This document shows positions 1 to 8,553 of a stretch of 64,000 bases of DNA, piece by piece. Each line of letters begins with the position of its first letter. Positions within the stretch are counted from its first letter, which is position 1. Source of the DNA: an uncultured Tateyamaria sp. (GTDB lineage Bacteria; Pseudomonadota; Alphaproteobacteria; Rhodobacterales; Rhodobacteraceae); assembly GCF_947503045.1 (NCBI RefSeq), contig NZ_CANNCF010000003.1, forward strand, positions 434,001 through 498,000, given 5' to 3'. A model generated the notes under the pieces. The model was not told the DNA's origin. It was given only the letters and a program-made list of their open reading frames with translations, and did no database searches. The position numbers and the translations under genes are program-made.

Positions 1-659
1 CCGGTTGGTTGCGGTGAGGATTGCGATTGGGTTTCGGGTACCGTGCACGCAGCCAGTGTAAAACAAAGCAGCACAGTGCATCGTGAGATAAAAGTAGTCA
101 TAAAATAGTATTCCTAGCTTGAGGCAAAGAGCACGACACTAGAAGACTATTGTCTTTACGCAAGGCATAACTTTCGGGAACTGAGGGTCCAATCCGGCCG
201 GAAGGCCCGGTGCGTCCTCAGTTCAGTTTTTTGTGCCCGGCGAAACGAATGGCCGGTTTGCCGACCTTTGAACCAAATGCAGTGCTCCAGATGATGTCAG
301 CTTTGGGGCTCTTTGCTGACTTTAGCTATGTCACCACTCAGCACATAGATCGGACTCAAGCGCGAAGCGCGCCGATCCATTGCCAGTCTGCCCTGTCGCC
401 CCAAAAGTGCGCCGATGATAGATCGGCATGCTTTTGGCATGACGGGCTGGCGATATGGCTCAGCTTGGCGCGACAGGGCAGCGACGCAATATCCTCGATC
501 CATAAACCGCCCGGGAAACAGCGCACCTGCGCCATCCCGCGGACTGGCAATGGTTCGGCTCCCGTTCGCAAAGATGCGGGCGGTTAATCAAGATTTGATT
601 GGAAAGGCCGCCACACGCACACGTCCAAATCCAGACATCTTGCCCGTTTCAACGGATCC
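1..659. other. Left-edge region without a convincing gene
   Basis: Short open frames exist on both strands here, but none has a recognisable domain, a plausible ribosome binding site or credible composition. The first 105 bases are open in frame +1 up to a TAG at 106-108, so the tail of a gene entering from the left is possible but cannot be supported. Bases 60-180 are visibly more AT-rich than the rest of the window and could hold promoters. The block at 360-480 is rich in inverted repeats, described separately. Confidence 0.5.
389..480. repeat. Nested inverted-repeat block (possible structured RNA)
   Basis: A perfect 11-base inverted repeat, TGCCCTGTCGC at 389-399 and GCGACAGGGCA at 470-480, encloses two further hairpins: GCCGAT/ATCGGC (411-416 and 422-427, loop of five) and CATGC/GCATG (427-431 and 437-441, loop of five). 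The two inner hairpins share base 427, so they are nearly mutually exclusive or would stack. There is no coding explanation. It could be a small structured RNA, a REP-like element or a transcription end. I do not recognise a known family. Confidence 0.4.
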
Positions 660-1046
660 TCAGTTCAGCGCCTCGGTGTCACCGAGGGTTACAGTCCCTG
701 TATGGATCACCCCATCTGTGCGCGTCATCGACAGTGCGTCGCCCTCAAGAACAAACGTCTCATAGCAATGGGTTTCCCATCCGTCCCAGGCCCAACAGAT
801 CGTATTGCCGGCTATTTTCCATTCCCCTCCGGCGTCAAAGGCGGCTTTGGAGCGTTGCACAAACCGGGACTTAAACCGACCGTCGCCAGCGTGATAAAAC
901 CAGAATTCTGATCCGTCCGCATTCGTGCCGCTCCACGTAGCACCTATCAGCCGCTCCGAGGCCGCTTCCGGTCCGATCTCCTCAGCCGAGGCCGGTGTTC
1001 CGATCAGGATGGAAAGAACGATAGCCAAGCGGCCAATCTTCGACAT
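660..1046 (-). CDS. Small secreted hypothetical protein
   Basis: This 128-residue protein starts with a clear Sec-type signal peptide: a short positive start, then a hydrophobic core, with cleavage expected after the Ala-Ser-Ala at about residue 21. The mature part of roughly 107 residues is rich in Trp, Gly and acidic residues and has two Cys in the middle (TIC...THC) that could form a periplasmic disulfide. The short alternating polar and hydrophobic stretches suggest a small beta-rich domain. I do not recognise the family. The gene stands alone, about 230 bases downstream of the sugar permease genes on the same strand, and so probably has its own promoter. Confidence 0.65.
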   Translation of the reverse strand: MSKIGRLAIVLSILIGTPASAEEIGPEAASERLIGATWSGTNADGSEFWFYHAGDGRFKSRFVQRSKAAFDAGGEWKIAGNTICWAWDGWETHCYETFVLEGDALSMTRTDGVIHTGTVTLGDTEALN

Positions 1047-1242
1047 TTATCTATGCTCCATCAGAAAAAAGACGTCTGTTCCGCGGTCGCTCCAACTGCC
1101 AAGAGGCCTTTCGCACCTCACCCAGCAGATGCCCGCATCACGCGACAGGAGTCGACGATGAAACGCGCTCCACGGCCTCCACAAACCTGAACAAACGGTT
1201 AAAACGCCTCTGTAACCCATTGAAATCCCTGACTCCGAAATA

Positions 1243-1259
1243 TGTCCCAGCGTGGGACA
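1243..1259 (-). terminator. Possible weak terminator after sugar permease operon
   Basis: TGTCCCA-GCG-TGGGACA is a perfect 7-base stem with a 3-base loop, 13 bases past the stop of the permease gene at 1273. On the minus strand it is followed only by a short T-containing stretch, so it is a weak intrinsic terminator at best. Confidence 0.35.
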
Positions 1260-1272
1260 CCTCTTTCAGCCC

Positions 1273-2187
1273 CTACTTCACCGCCCCGGCTGCCATCCCC
1301 TTGATGATGTATTTCTCAAGGAAAATCGCCACGATCACCAGCGGCAGGATCGCCGCCGAAGAGAGCGCCGCCATCGACCACCAGTTGATCCCCTGAGACC
1401 CCGTCTGCGAGGCCACCATCACCGGCAAGGTCGTCGCATTGGTGGCCGTCAGAAGGGCCGCGAAAAAGTATTCGTTCCAGCACAGAACGAGGCTCAGAAT
1501 AAACGCCGCCACCATCCCCGGCAGCGCGATGGGCAGCACGATCTGAAAGAACGATCCCCAGATGCCCAAGCCGTCCACAAGGGCCGCCTCCTCCAGTTCC
1601 ACCGGGATCCCCTGAAACTGGTCCCGCATGATCCAGATCACGATGGGCAGCACCATCAGCGTGTAAAGCAGGATCAGCCCAATCCGGCTGTCCAGCAGGG
1701 CCAGCGATTTGTAGAGCACGAGGAACGGCAGGGCGAGGACCACGGGAGGCAGGATCATCTGGCTGAGGAAAAAGAACGAGATGTCCGAATTTCGCATGAA
1801 CCCGAACCGGTAGTTGAACCGCGACAGCCCATAGGCCGCGAGAGAGCCGAGGATCACCGCGAGCAGTGAGGCCGAAATGGCCACGACGGTGCTGTTCCAG
1901 AAGCGCTTGAGGAATTCCTCGCGCACGGTCGACACCTCTCCGATCAGGCGGGGCGAGATGCCGATGGATTCCCAGCCCTTCCAGCGCGGCGAGAAATCCC
2001 ACCACGGGATCAGGTTGCCCTTCATCACGTCCGGCGCCAGTTTGAACGAGGTGGTGATCGTCCAGAAGATCGGGAACAGGCAGATGATCGCCCAGGTGAT
2101 GAGCGCGGCATAGATCGCGACCCGACTGGCCCACCATTTGGTGCGGATGCGGGCCTCGCCCTCGTGATCCTTCATGACCGCGCTCAT
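1273..2187 (-). CDS. Carbohydrate ABC transporter permease (MalG type)
   Basis: A 304-residue inner-membrane permease of the CUT1 (MalG/UgpE) class. It has about six hydrophobic segments. The EAA signature that contacts the ATPase is visible in the C-terminal half (EEAALVDGLG, ending with ...LPIALPG). The WNEYFFAALL motif that follows is typical of MalG-type subunits. The start codon overlaps the stop of the partner permease by four bases (ATGA), so the two are translationally coupled. It should pair with the permease at 2184-3290, the binding protein at 4551-6176 and the ATPase at 6395-7432. The substrate cannot be read from the sequence; the adjacent sugar-metabolism genes suggest a monosaccharide or glycoside. 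Confidence 0.9.
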   Translation of the reverse strand: MSAVMKDHEGEARIRTKWWASRVAIYAALITWAIICLFPIFWTITTSFKLAPDVMKGNLIPWWDFSPRWKGWESIGISPRLIGEVSTVREEFLKRFWNSTVVAISASLLAVILGSLAAYGLSRFNYRFGFMRNSDISFFFLSQMILPPVVLALPFLVLYKSLALLDSRIGLILLYTLMVLPIVIWIMRDQFQGIPVELEEAALVDGLGIWGSFFQIVLPIALPGMVAAFILSLVLCWNEYFFAALLTATNATTLPVMVASQTGSQGINWWSMAALSSAAILPLVIVAIFLEKYIIKGMAAGAVK

Positions 2188-3290
2188 GCCGGACGCTCCA
2201 TCCAGCGGCTGACCAGTTTCAGCAGAAGGGTCACGAAGATCACGATCAGAACGAGGTAGACCATGGCAAGCAACGTGCCGTAGCCGACGTTCGATCGATC
2301 CCGGTATTCACGGAAAATGAAACTGGTCACCGAATCCGTCGCACCCCCGGGCCCGCCGGAGGTGACGTTGATGATCACATCGGCAAGCTTGAGTTTAAAG
2401 ATGATGCGGATCACCACGGCTGTCACCGACACCGGCAGCATGAGGGGAAAGATCACCTCTTTGAAGCTTTGCCAGCCCGAGGCGCCATCCACCTTCGAGG
2501 CTTCGATGACCTCGGAAGGCAAGGCCTGCAACCCGGCCAGCAGCATGATCATCATAAAAGGGATGAAGGTCCATGCATCCATCGCCATGATCATGAACCG
2601 CGCAATCTCGGGCGAGCCGAAAAAGCTGGGCTCGAACCCCAGTTCGCGGATGACGCGGGAAATGGGACCAAAGCGGACCTCGAGCATCGACTTGCCGATC
2701 ATCCAGCTGACGGCCACGGGGCTGAGCATGAGCGGCAACAGGAATACCACCCGAAAGAATTTGCGCGCCCGGATTTGCGCGTTGAGCAGCAGGGCCAGAC
2801 CAAAGGCGATCACGTATTCCACGCTGACCGCCAACACGTAATAGACCATGTTTTTCAACGCGTTCCAGTAAAACCCATCGTTCCACATCTGCACCATATT
2901 GTCCCAACCGTTGGGTTGCGGTCCGTTGGGCGAGGCAAGGTTCCAGTCGGTGAACGAGATGTAGAGCGCGAAGAGCAGCGGGAAGACAACGAGGCTGATC
3001 ACGAAAAGCGCGGCGGGCAGCACGAACAGCGTGCGCTTGCCCTTTTCTCCATTCACGATCACCTGAGCGGCACATAAGCAAAAAGCCCAGAGGACGTATG
3101 CGTAGAGCACGGGCCGCCATGTCTCGAAACCTGAGGCCACGCGTCCGGTTTCAAACATCATCTGCCAGATCGCCAACCCGGCGCACAGCGCTGCCGCACC
3201 CCACACCATCATCTTGCCCAGACGGCGGCGGCTGTCCGAGATATTGTCGGCCGTGACAGTGTGCAGAAGGTCGCCTTCGGTCGTGCTCAT
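2184..3290 (-). CDS. Carbohydrate ABC transporter permease (MalF type)
   Basis: A 368-residue membrane permease, longer than the usual 290-320 residues because of an N-terminal extension with at least two extra hydrophobic segments (around residues 30-50 and 60-80), as in MalF itself. The EAA loop (VIEASKVDGASGW...FPLMLP) is in the C-terminal third. It is the first gene of a two-gene permease unit, overlapping the MalG-type gene by four bases. It lies downstream of, and separated by an opposite-strand gene from, its presumed binding protein at 4551-6176, so it probably needs a promoter in 3291-3451. Confidence 0.9.
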   Translation of the reverse strand: MSTTEGDLLHTVTADNISDSRRRLGKMMVWGAAALCAGLAIWQMMFETGRVASGFETWRPVLYAYVLWAFCLCAAQVIVNGEKGKRTLFVLPAALFVISLVVFPLLFALYISFTDWNLASPNGPQPNGWDNMVQMWNDGFYWNALKNMVYYVLAVSVEYVIAFGLALLLNAQIRARKFFRVVFLLPLMLSPVAVSWMIGKSMLEVRFGPISRVIRELGFEPSFFGSPEIARFMIMAMDAWTFIPFMMIMLLAGLQALPSEVIEASKVDGASGWQSFKEVIFPLMLPVSVTAVVIRIIFKLKLADVIINVTSGGPGGATDSVTSFIFREYRDRSNVGYGTLLAMVYLVLIVIFVTLLLKLVSRWMERPA

Positions 3291-3451
3291 GATGTGACGT
3301 TAACGAGGGTCGGCTGAGCTGTTAAGGGGGCAAATTCAATGTTGGCGGTTGCCGTTCCAGTCACGCGGCCCAAGAAATGCACCCCGGACTGACGGGGCCA
3401 TGCACGCACAAGTCCTCCCGAACGCGAAAAATCCGTGCTATACGGCAACCC

Positions 3452-4492
3452 ATGGCTGAGATCATGACAGAGACGCCCGCCCGTCGGGTCGAACCGCACC
3501 TGTTTGCAATCGTTCTGGTGCCTGTTGCCATCTATGCGACCCATTCGCTGATCGGCGATCATCTGATGCCTGCCGACCTCGATGTGCCCGCTGATATTCT
3601 GCAAGAGGGACGCCACTGGGTGGAGGCGGCGGGCCGCTATCGCTTTCTGGCCACGACATGGTTTTTTGGGGCCGTTTCGGTGCTTGCTGCCGTGATGTTG
3701 GCCCGTACGCTGGTGCGGCCCATGGCGCAGAGCACGCGGGTTGCGGCACTCATTACCTTTGCCTTCATCCTTTTGCTGACCGCACTGCCCGCCCTGCGCG
3801 GGTTCGGCGATATCGACGGCGGTCAGGTCTATGACCGGTTGGGATCAGCCGTCTACGAGGGCGTCATGGCGCGCGGCACGCTGCGGGGCTGTGGTTCGGC
3901 AGATGATGTCTGGCTGCTTGGCACCTGTGGCGAGGCCCCGGTCATTGCCATGTTCAGCAGTGTCGTGGACGTGGTCAACATTTTCGCAGGGCTTGCCCTT
4001 GGGGCGATGATCGTCGGTATGATCCTGTGCCTGAACAGCCGCCCCTGCAGGACCATCGAAGAGCAGGCCGCGCTGCTTGCCGACAACCTCAAGCAGATGC
4101 GCCAGCAGTTGTACCTGTCCGGGCTCGTTCTGACCTTTGGCATGCTCTATGCGACCAGTTGGATTTACTGGCCGCTGCAACTTGTGCAAGAGGCTGAGCG
4201 CGAAGCTTATGGCGCGTTGTTGCTGTCCGCCGCGCTTTATACAGGCACCTATTTCAGTCTGCTGATCCTCAGCTTTTACCTGCCCGTCGCCTTTATTTTG
4301 GACTCGCGTGTGAAGTCACTGGCCGAACGGGCAACCAATGACGCCCCGACGGGCGAACCGCTGGACGTGGGGACCTGGCGCAAGGCCCGCGGGTTGACCG
4401 AGGGCGCGGGTGATTACCTGCGTGCAGGTCTTGCACTCACATCCCCGATCCTTGCGGCTTTTGCCGGGGGGATTTCTCCGCTCTCGCTGTAA
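3452..4492 (+). CDS. Multi-spanning membrane protein of unknown function
   Basis: A 346-residue hydrophobic protein with about six predicted membrane segments (roughly residues 15-35, 68-90, 100-120, 165-195, 220-245 and 255-283), separated by short charged loops. No enzymatic motif is visible and I do not recognise the family. The ATG at 3452 is preferred over an earlier in-frame start at 3377 because the upstream residues look non-coding (basic, Pro/Arg-rich). It lies on the plus strand inside an otherwise minus-strand sugar ABC transporter locus, tail to tail with the binding-protein gene and head to head with the permeases, so it either inserted there or is a divergently regulated accessory. 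Confidence 0.75.
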   Translation: MAEIMTETPARRVEPHLFAIVLVPVAIYATHSLIGDHLMPADLDVPADILQEGRHWVEAAGRYRFLATTWFFGAVSVLAAVMLARTLVRPMAQSTRVAALITFAFILLLTALPALRGFGDIDGGQVYDRLGSAVYEGVMARGTLRGCGSADDVWLLGTCGEAPVIAMFSSVVDVVNIFAGLALGAMIVGMILCLNSRPCRTIEEQAALLADNLKQMRQQLYLSGLVLTFGMLYATSWIYWPLQLVQEAEREAYGALLLSAALYTGTYFSLLILSFYLPVAFILDSRVKSLAERATNDAPTGEPLDVGTWRKARGLTEGAGDYLRAGLALTSPILAAFAGGISPLSL

Positions 4493-4502
4493 CATGAATG
4501 AA

Positions 4503-4530
4503 AAAGGCGCAGCCTCGCAGCCGCGCCTTT
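4503..4530 (-). terminator. Intrinsic terminator of the sugar-binding protein gene
   Basis: An inverted repeat AAAGGCGC...GCGCCTTT with a GC-rich loop sits between the convergent genes ending at 4492 and 4551. Read on the minus strand, the stem is followed by a run of T, giving a typical rho-independent terminator for the binding-protein gene. Strong termination here would separate it from the permeases further downstream. Confidence 0.7.
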
Positions 4531-4550
4531 CCCTGGTTCTCAGACCGTCG

Positions 4551-6176
4551 TTACAGTCCCAACGACGCCTTATACACCGCAATCTGGCTGTCCCGCCCGA
4601 TCTGGTCGGTGATCTTTTCCCACGCCGCTGCAATCGCATCCGCGGTTTCCTGAGCGGAGCCATATTGACCGGCATAGCCCTTGGCCAACTCGTCCTCGGC
4701 AACCGAATAGTATTGGAAAATTCCCGGAATCCGGGGCTCGATCGCCGCGTTCGGGTGGTTGTAGCTGTCCGCGTTGGAGCCGAGGTAGTCCTCGACGTAA
4801 GCGCGGTCATAGCCTGCCTCTTCCCACTCTTCGAACTGGAAGTGCGAGTTGCGGTAGGGTTGGAAGCCCGACGGATAGGCCGAAGCCCAGAGCGACAGGT
4901 CCTTGCCACCCAGATGGGCAGCGGCGGACCATGCTGCCTTCTTCTTCTTCTCGTCGCCTTCGACCGTGGCCATGACGTAAACGCCCCAGCCGATATAGGC
5001 CATGTTGGGGGCCTCGTTGCGGGTGTCCTCCCACGCGCCGGATTGGGCGTTGTAAACGCGGTCCGAGGCCGGGTTGACGCCAAAGCCGACGACATCGCCG
5101 ACCACCGAAGTGTCGGACGTGCGTGCGGATGATCCCACATCACCCCACCACATCAGCATGGAGCCGGTGCCTGCGAGGAACTGCTGGAAGGCGGTTGTGC
5201 CTGGGTCTGCGTTGATCTGATCGGTGGGGTAGGCGCCCGCCTCGATCAGGTCCATCACGTCCTGAATCGCCTGCACCCAGGCCGGGTTGTTGACCATGGG
5301 CTTCATCGTGTCGGGTTCAAACAGCCATGCGGGTGAATTGGGGTGCTTGGCATAGGCCGAGGCGCGATTTTCGAGGAAGTAGAAGCCGAAACCACCCCAG
5401 CCTTTCAGTGGATCAAGATAACCATGGGCTGGCAGACCTGTGAGGGGGTCTTCCTTGCCGACGAGGTCCTTGGAGACTTGGTTGATTTCCTGCCACGTGG
5501 TCGGAACCTCTGCGCCACCGATGCCGTCGTCACCGAAGTAATCCTTACGATACGCAAACGTATGGCAGTCGCCGTCGATCGACACGCGATAGGTCTTGCC
5601 ATCCCACGTACCGACGGGGGCCTTGAGGTAATCCACATAATCGTCCATGTCGATCTGCTCTTTGACCCAATCCGGCATCTCCGAGGCCAGGCCCTTGCCC
5701 AGCACGTCACCCTCGAACGGCGCGCCCATTTCGATGATGTCGAAATCGACCGTGCCGGTGGCAATGGATTGCTGCAGGCGCGCGTTATAGTCGGCCTGGG
5801 CGAGGTCGATCCAGTTGATCTTGGCGCCTGTATAGGCCTCCCACGGCTTCAGGAACCCGCGGAACAGGAAGTTGTGCAGGTTCTGGTTGTTGAGCCCCAT
5901 GAAGGTCAACTCGACCCCCGCGAACTCGCCCTCGGCGACGTTTCCCTTGGTCGCACCAAGGCACATTTCGCCGACTTTCTGCCAGTCACTGTCGGTGGGC
6001 GATCCCGCACCCACGCCCGGAATTTTCAGGATCTCGGCGCGCACATTGCTGTGCCCATCGGCCAATGCCGTCTTTGGCATCATCGCCGCCGCACCAAGGG
6101 CCGCTGACCCTTTCAGCATCTGGCGGCGGTTCATTTTCTGCGCAGCGCGGATGTAATTATAGAGTTCGACTTTCAC
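4551..6176 (-). CDS. Sugar ABC transporter substrate-binding protein, Tat-type signal
   Basis: A periplasmic solute-binding protein of 541 residues, larger than the usual 400-450 of family 1 binding proteins. I chose the GTG at 6176 because GGGAGGA lies seven bases upstream of it; a later ATG at 6134 has no comparable site. From the GTG, a 14-residue leader precedes the twin-arginine motif (NRRQMLKG) and an Ala-rich hydrophobic stretch ending in ALA. This suggests export by the Tat pathway with a long n-region. The gene is divergent from the ATPase at 6395 and is followed by a terminator at 4503-4530. It supplies the ligand to the permeases at 1273-3290. The ligand is probably a sugar. Confidence 0.88.
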   Translation of the reverse strand: MKVELYNYIRAAQKMNRRQMLKGSAALGAAAMMPKTALADGHSNVRAEILKIPGVGAGSPTDSDWQKVGEMCLGATKGNVAEGEFAGVELTFMGLNNQNLHNFLFRGFLKPWEAYTGAKINWIDLAQADYNARLQQSIATGTVDFDIIEMGAPFEGDVLGKGLASEMPDWVKEQIDMDDYVDYLKAPVGTWDGKTYRVSIDGDCHTFAYRKDYFGDDGIGGAEVPTTWQEINQVSKDLVGKEDPLTGLPAHGYLDPLKGWGGFGFYFLENRASAYAKHPNSPAWLFEPDTMKPMVNNPAWVQAIQDVMDLIEAGAYPTDQINADPGTTAFQQFLAGTGSMLMWWGDVGSSARTSDTSVVGDVVGFGVNPASDRVYNAQSGAWEDTRNEAPNMAYIGWGVYVMATVEGDEKKKKAAWSAAAHLGGKDLSLWASAYPSGFQPYRNSHFQFEEWEEAGYDRAYVEDYLGSNADSYNHPNAAIEPRIPGIFQYYSVAEDELAKGYAGQYGSAQETADAIAAAWEKITDQIGRDSQIAVYKASLGL

Positions 6177-6394
6177 GTTTATCCTCCCAATAAAACATTT
6201 GATCGTTTTTGGCGCAGGCTGCGGATCAGGCCGGAAATTACTTTTATTTATGAACAGGCTGTGACTGGCCGCTCCCCCACGAGAATCCGAGTATGGTCGA
6301 TCCTTACCCCAAGTCAACTGAACTGATGCAATGGGCGTGGACAGGGCAAACCGCATTGTCTAGCATCCAAAGTCGAGGTGGGGGACATCCGGGC

Positions 6395-7432
6395 ATGGCA
6401 GGCGTCAAGATTGAATATATCCGCAAGTCCTATGGCGCGGTCGAGGTCATTCACGGGCTGAATGTCGACATTACCGATGGCGAATTCGTCGCCCTTGTCG
6501 GCCCCTCTGGATGCGGCAAATCCACCCTGTTGCGCATGATTGCGGGTCTTGAGCCCATCGACAGCGGCACCATCGCCATTGGCGAGCGCGTGGTGAACAA
6601 CCTGCCGCCCTCGCAGCGCGACATCGCGATGGTGTTTCAGACCTACGCGCTCTATCCGCACAAATCGGTGGCCGAAAACATGGGCTTTGCCCTCAAGGTC
6701 TCTAAAACTCCACGTGCCGAGATTGACGCCCGCGTGCGCGAAGCCGCCGAGATCCTGAGCCTCACCGACTATCTGGACCGCAAGCCGCGCCATCTGTCCG
6801 GCGGGCAGCGCCAGCGCGTCGCGATGGGCCGCGCCATTGTCCGCGACCCGCAGGTGTTTCTGTTTGACGAACCACTCTCGAACCTTGATGCCAAGTTGCG
6901 CATACAGATGCGTACGGAGATCAAGGAACTGCATCAGCGCCTCAAGACGACTACGGTTTTCGTTACCCATGACCAGATCGAGGCGATGACGCTCGCCGAC
7001 CGGATCGTAGTCATGCAAGGGGGCCGGATCGAGCAGATCGGCACGCCGCTCGAACTTTATGACAACCCGGTCAACGACTTTGTCGCGACATTTATCGGTG
7101 CACCTTCGATGAACCTGCTGCGCGCTGAGCGCAGCGATGGCACCATTACCCTTGGCCCACAACACCTGCCCGGCCCTGCAGGCAGTGGCGCGGTCAAGCT
7201 GGGCGTGCGCCCCGAACACCTGATCCTGGCCGAAGATGGCGTTCCCATGCAGGTCAAGGTGGTCGAACCGACAGGTGCCGAAACCATGGTCTTTCTGCGC
7301 TTTGAGGGGCAGGACGTCACGGCCGTATTTCGCGAACGCCACAGTTTTGCCCCCGGCGAGACGATCCACCTCAAACCCGATCCCGACCACATCCACGTCT
7401 TTGACGCCGACACCGGCCAGCGGCTGGATTAG
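6395..7432 (+). CDS. Sugar ABC transporter ATP-binding protein (UgpC/MalK family)
   Basis: A 345-residue ATPase with Walker [10 protein letters not shown] at residues 36-44, signature LSGGQRQRV, Walker [16 protein letters not shown], the switch His in [10 protein letters not shown], and a C-terminal TOBE/OB regulatory domain (GVRPEHL...), all as in MalK/UgpC. The ATG at 6395 is preferred to the earlier start at 6293 because a purine-rich GAGGTGGGGG stretch precedes it and residues before it are not conserved-looking. It heads a plus-strand operon with the SGNH hydrolase, the FucU-like protein and ribokinase. It is divergent from the binding protein of the same system. Confidence 0.93.
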   Translation: MAGVKIEYIRKSYGAVEVIHGLNVDITDGEFVALVGPSGCGKSTLLRMIAGLEPIDSGTIAIGERVVNNLPPSQRDIAMVFQTYALYPHKSVAENMGFALKVSKTPRAEIDARVREAAEILSLTDYLDRKPRHLSGGQRQRVAMGRAIVRDPQVFLFDEPLSNLDAKLRIQMRTEIKELHQRLKTTTVFVTHDQIEAMTLADRIVVMQGGRIEQIGTPLELYDNPVNDFVATFIGAPSMNLLRAERSDGTITLGPQHLPGPAGSGAVKLGVRPEHLILAEDGVPMQVKVVEPTGAETMVFLRFEGQDVTAVFRERHSFAPGETIHLKPDPDHIHVFDADTGQRLD

Positions 7433-7437
7433 GCAGG

Positions 7438-8085
7438 ATGGCCCCGCGCACCATCCTGTGTTTTGGCGACAGCAACACCCATGGGACTCTGGCGATGCGC
7501 CATATGGGGGATCGCCGCCGCCTTGCGCGGGCTGAACGCTGGCCCTCGGTCATGGGTGCGGCTCTAGGCCCCGATTGGGAGGTGATCGCCGAAGGGCACC
7601 CGGGCCGCACCACCGTGTTTGAGGACCCGATCGAGGGCGAACACAAAAGCGGCCTGCGCACCCTGCCCGCCCTTTTGGAAACCCATCGCCCCATTGATCT
7701 CGTGCTGCTGATGCTGGGCACCAATGATCTCAAGGCGCGGTTCGGCCTTACGGCCTTTGACATCGCGCTTGGGGTGCAGCGGCTGGCGCTGGATGTGCGC
7801 CGCTCTGACAGCGGCCCGGACGGCGCGCCACCACAGGTGATGCTGGTCGCCCCGGTCAAGGCGGTCGAGGCCGGGTGCCTTGCCCCGATATTCACCGGAT
7901 GCGCCGAGACCTCCGCTGCGCTGCCCGCCCATCTGTCGCAAATCGCAACGGCCCACGGGTTTGGCTTTGCCGATGCCAATGCGGTGGCTAGGGTCGATCC
8001 GGTCGACGGCATCCATCTGAGCGCCGAAAGCCACGCCGCAATTGGCGCGCATCTGGCGCAGGCCGTCACTGATTTCATGCCGTAA
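7438..8085 (+). CDS. SGNH/GDSL-family hydrolase
   Basis: A 215-residue cytoplasmic esterase-like protein with no signal peptide. It has the four SGNH blocks: GDSN with nucleophile Ser12, a Gly in block II, GTND in block III (LMLGTNDLKARF) and the Asp-x-x-His of block V (VDGIHLS). The length and motifs match the arylesterase/rhamnogalacturonan-acetylesterase-like group. Five bases separate it from the ATPase gene, so they are co-transcribed. A role in deacylating an acetylated or esterified sugar entering through the transporter is a reasonable inference, not a demonstrated one. Confidence 0.85.
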   Translation: MAPRTILCFGDSNTHGTLAMRHMGDRRRLARAERWPSVMGAALGPDWEVIAEGHPGRTTVFEDPIEGEHKSGLRTLPALLETHRPIDLVLLMLGTNDLKARFGLTAFDIALGVQRLALDVRRSDSGPDGAPPQVMLVAPVKAVEAGCLAPIFTGCAETSAALPAHLSQIATAHGFGFADANAVARVDPVDGIHLSAESHAAIGAHLAQAVTDFMP

Positions 8086-8103
8086 CCAAACAGGGGAAGA
8101 TAC

Positions 8104-8550
8104 ATGCTCAAGGGAATTGATCCGTTACTGAACGCCGATGTGCTTTATGCGCTGCGCGCGATGGGCCATGGGGATGATCTGATCATCTCGGATACCAACT
8201 TTCCCGCCGACAGCGTCGCACGCGAAACGGTGCTGGGCGAAGTGCTGCGCATCGACCGCCCGGCTGCCGAGGTGGTCCGGGCTGTTCTGTCGCTCTATCC
8301 CATCGACACTTTCGTTGATGATGCCGCCGCGCGGATGGAGGTCGTGGATGAACCGGATACACTCCTGCCTGTCATGGACGAGGTGCAGGCCGAGGTCACC
8401 GCCGCCGGAGGGCCGACCCTGATGGGCATCGAACGTTTCTCCTTTTACGACCGCGCCAAACAGGCCTATGCGGTGATCCAGACCGGCGAGCGGCGGTTTT
8501 ACGGCTGCTTTGCCCTGCGCAAGGGTGTCATCCCGCCAGACGAGGGTTGA
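8104..8550 (+). CDS. fucU: RbsD/FucU-family sugar mutarotase
   Basis: A 148-residue protein that matches FucU (L-fucose mutarotase) along its whole length. It has the GHGDDLIISDTNFPADS core with the catalytic-type His22 and the C-terminal segment in which an ATGE-like turn precedes a Tyr-Gly and LRKGV-type end. These proteins interconvert the alpha and beta anomers of a sugar in the cytoplasm. It resembles FucU more than RbsD. The gene lies 18 bases after the hydrolase and 3 bases before a ribokinase-like gene, so it belongs to the sugar operon. The actual sugar may be fucose, ribose or another. Confidence 0.85.
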   Translation: MLKGIDPLLNADVLYALRAMGHGDDLIISDTNFPADSVARETVLGEVLRIDRPAAEVVRAVLSLYPIDTFVDDAAARMEVVDEPDTLLPVMDEVQAEVTAAGGPTLMGIERFSFYDRAKQAYAVIQTGERRFYGCFALRKGVIPPDEG

Positions 8551-8553
8551 GCC

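Noticed and set aside
210-587. Open frame of 125 residues in the left-edge region, plus overlapping frames at 297-571 and 415-765
   Set aside because: Basic and Ser/Pro-rich with no domain or ribosome binding site, and they overlap the inverted repeats; they look like chance open frames in GC-rich DNA.
215-668. Direct repeat TCCTCAGTTCAG at 215-226 and 657-668
   Set aside because: Only 12 bases, with no extension on either side; the second copy is the end of a coding gene, so chance is likely.
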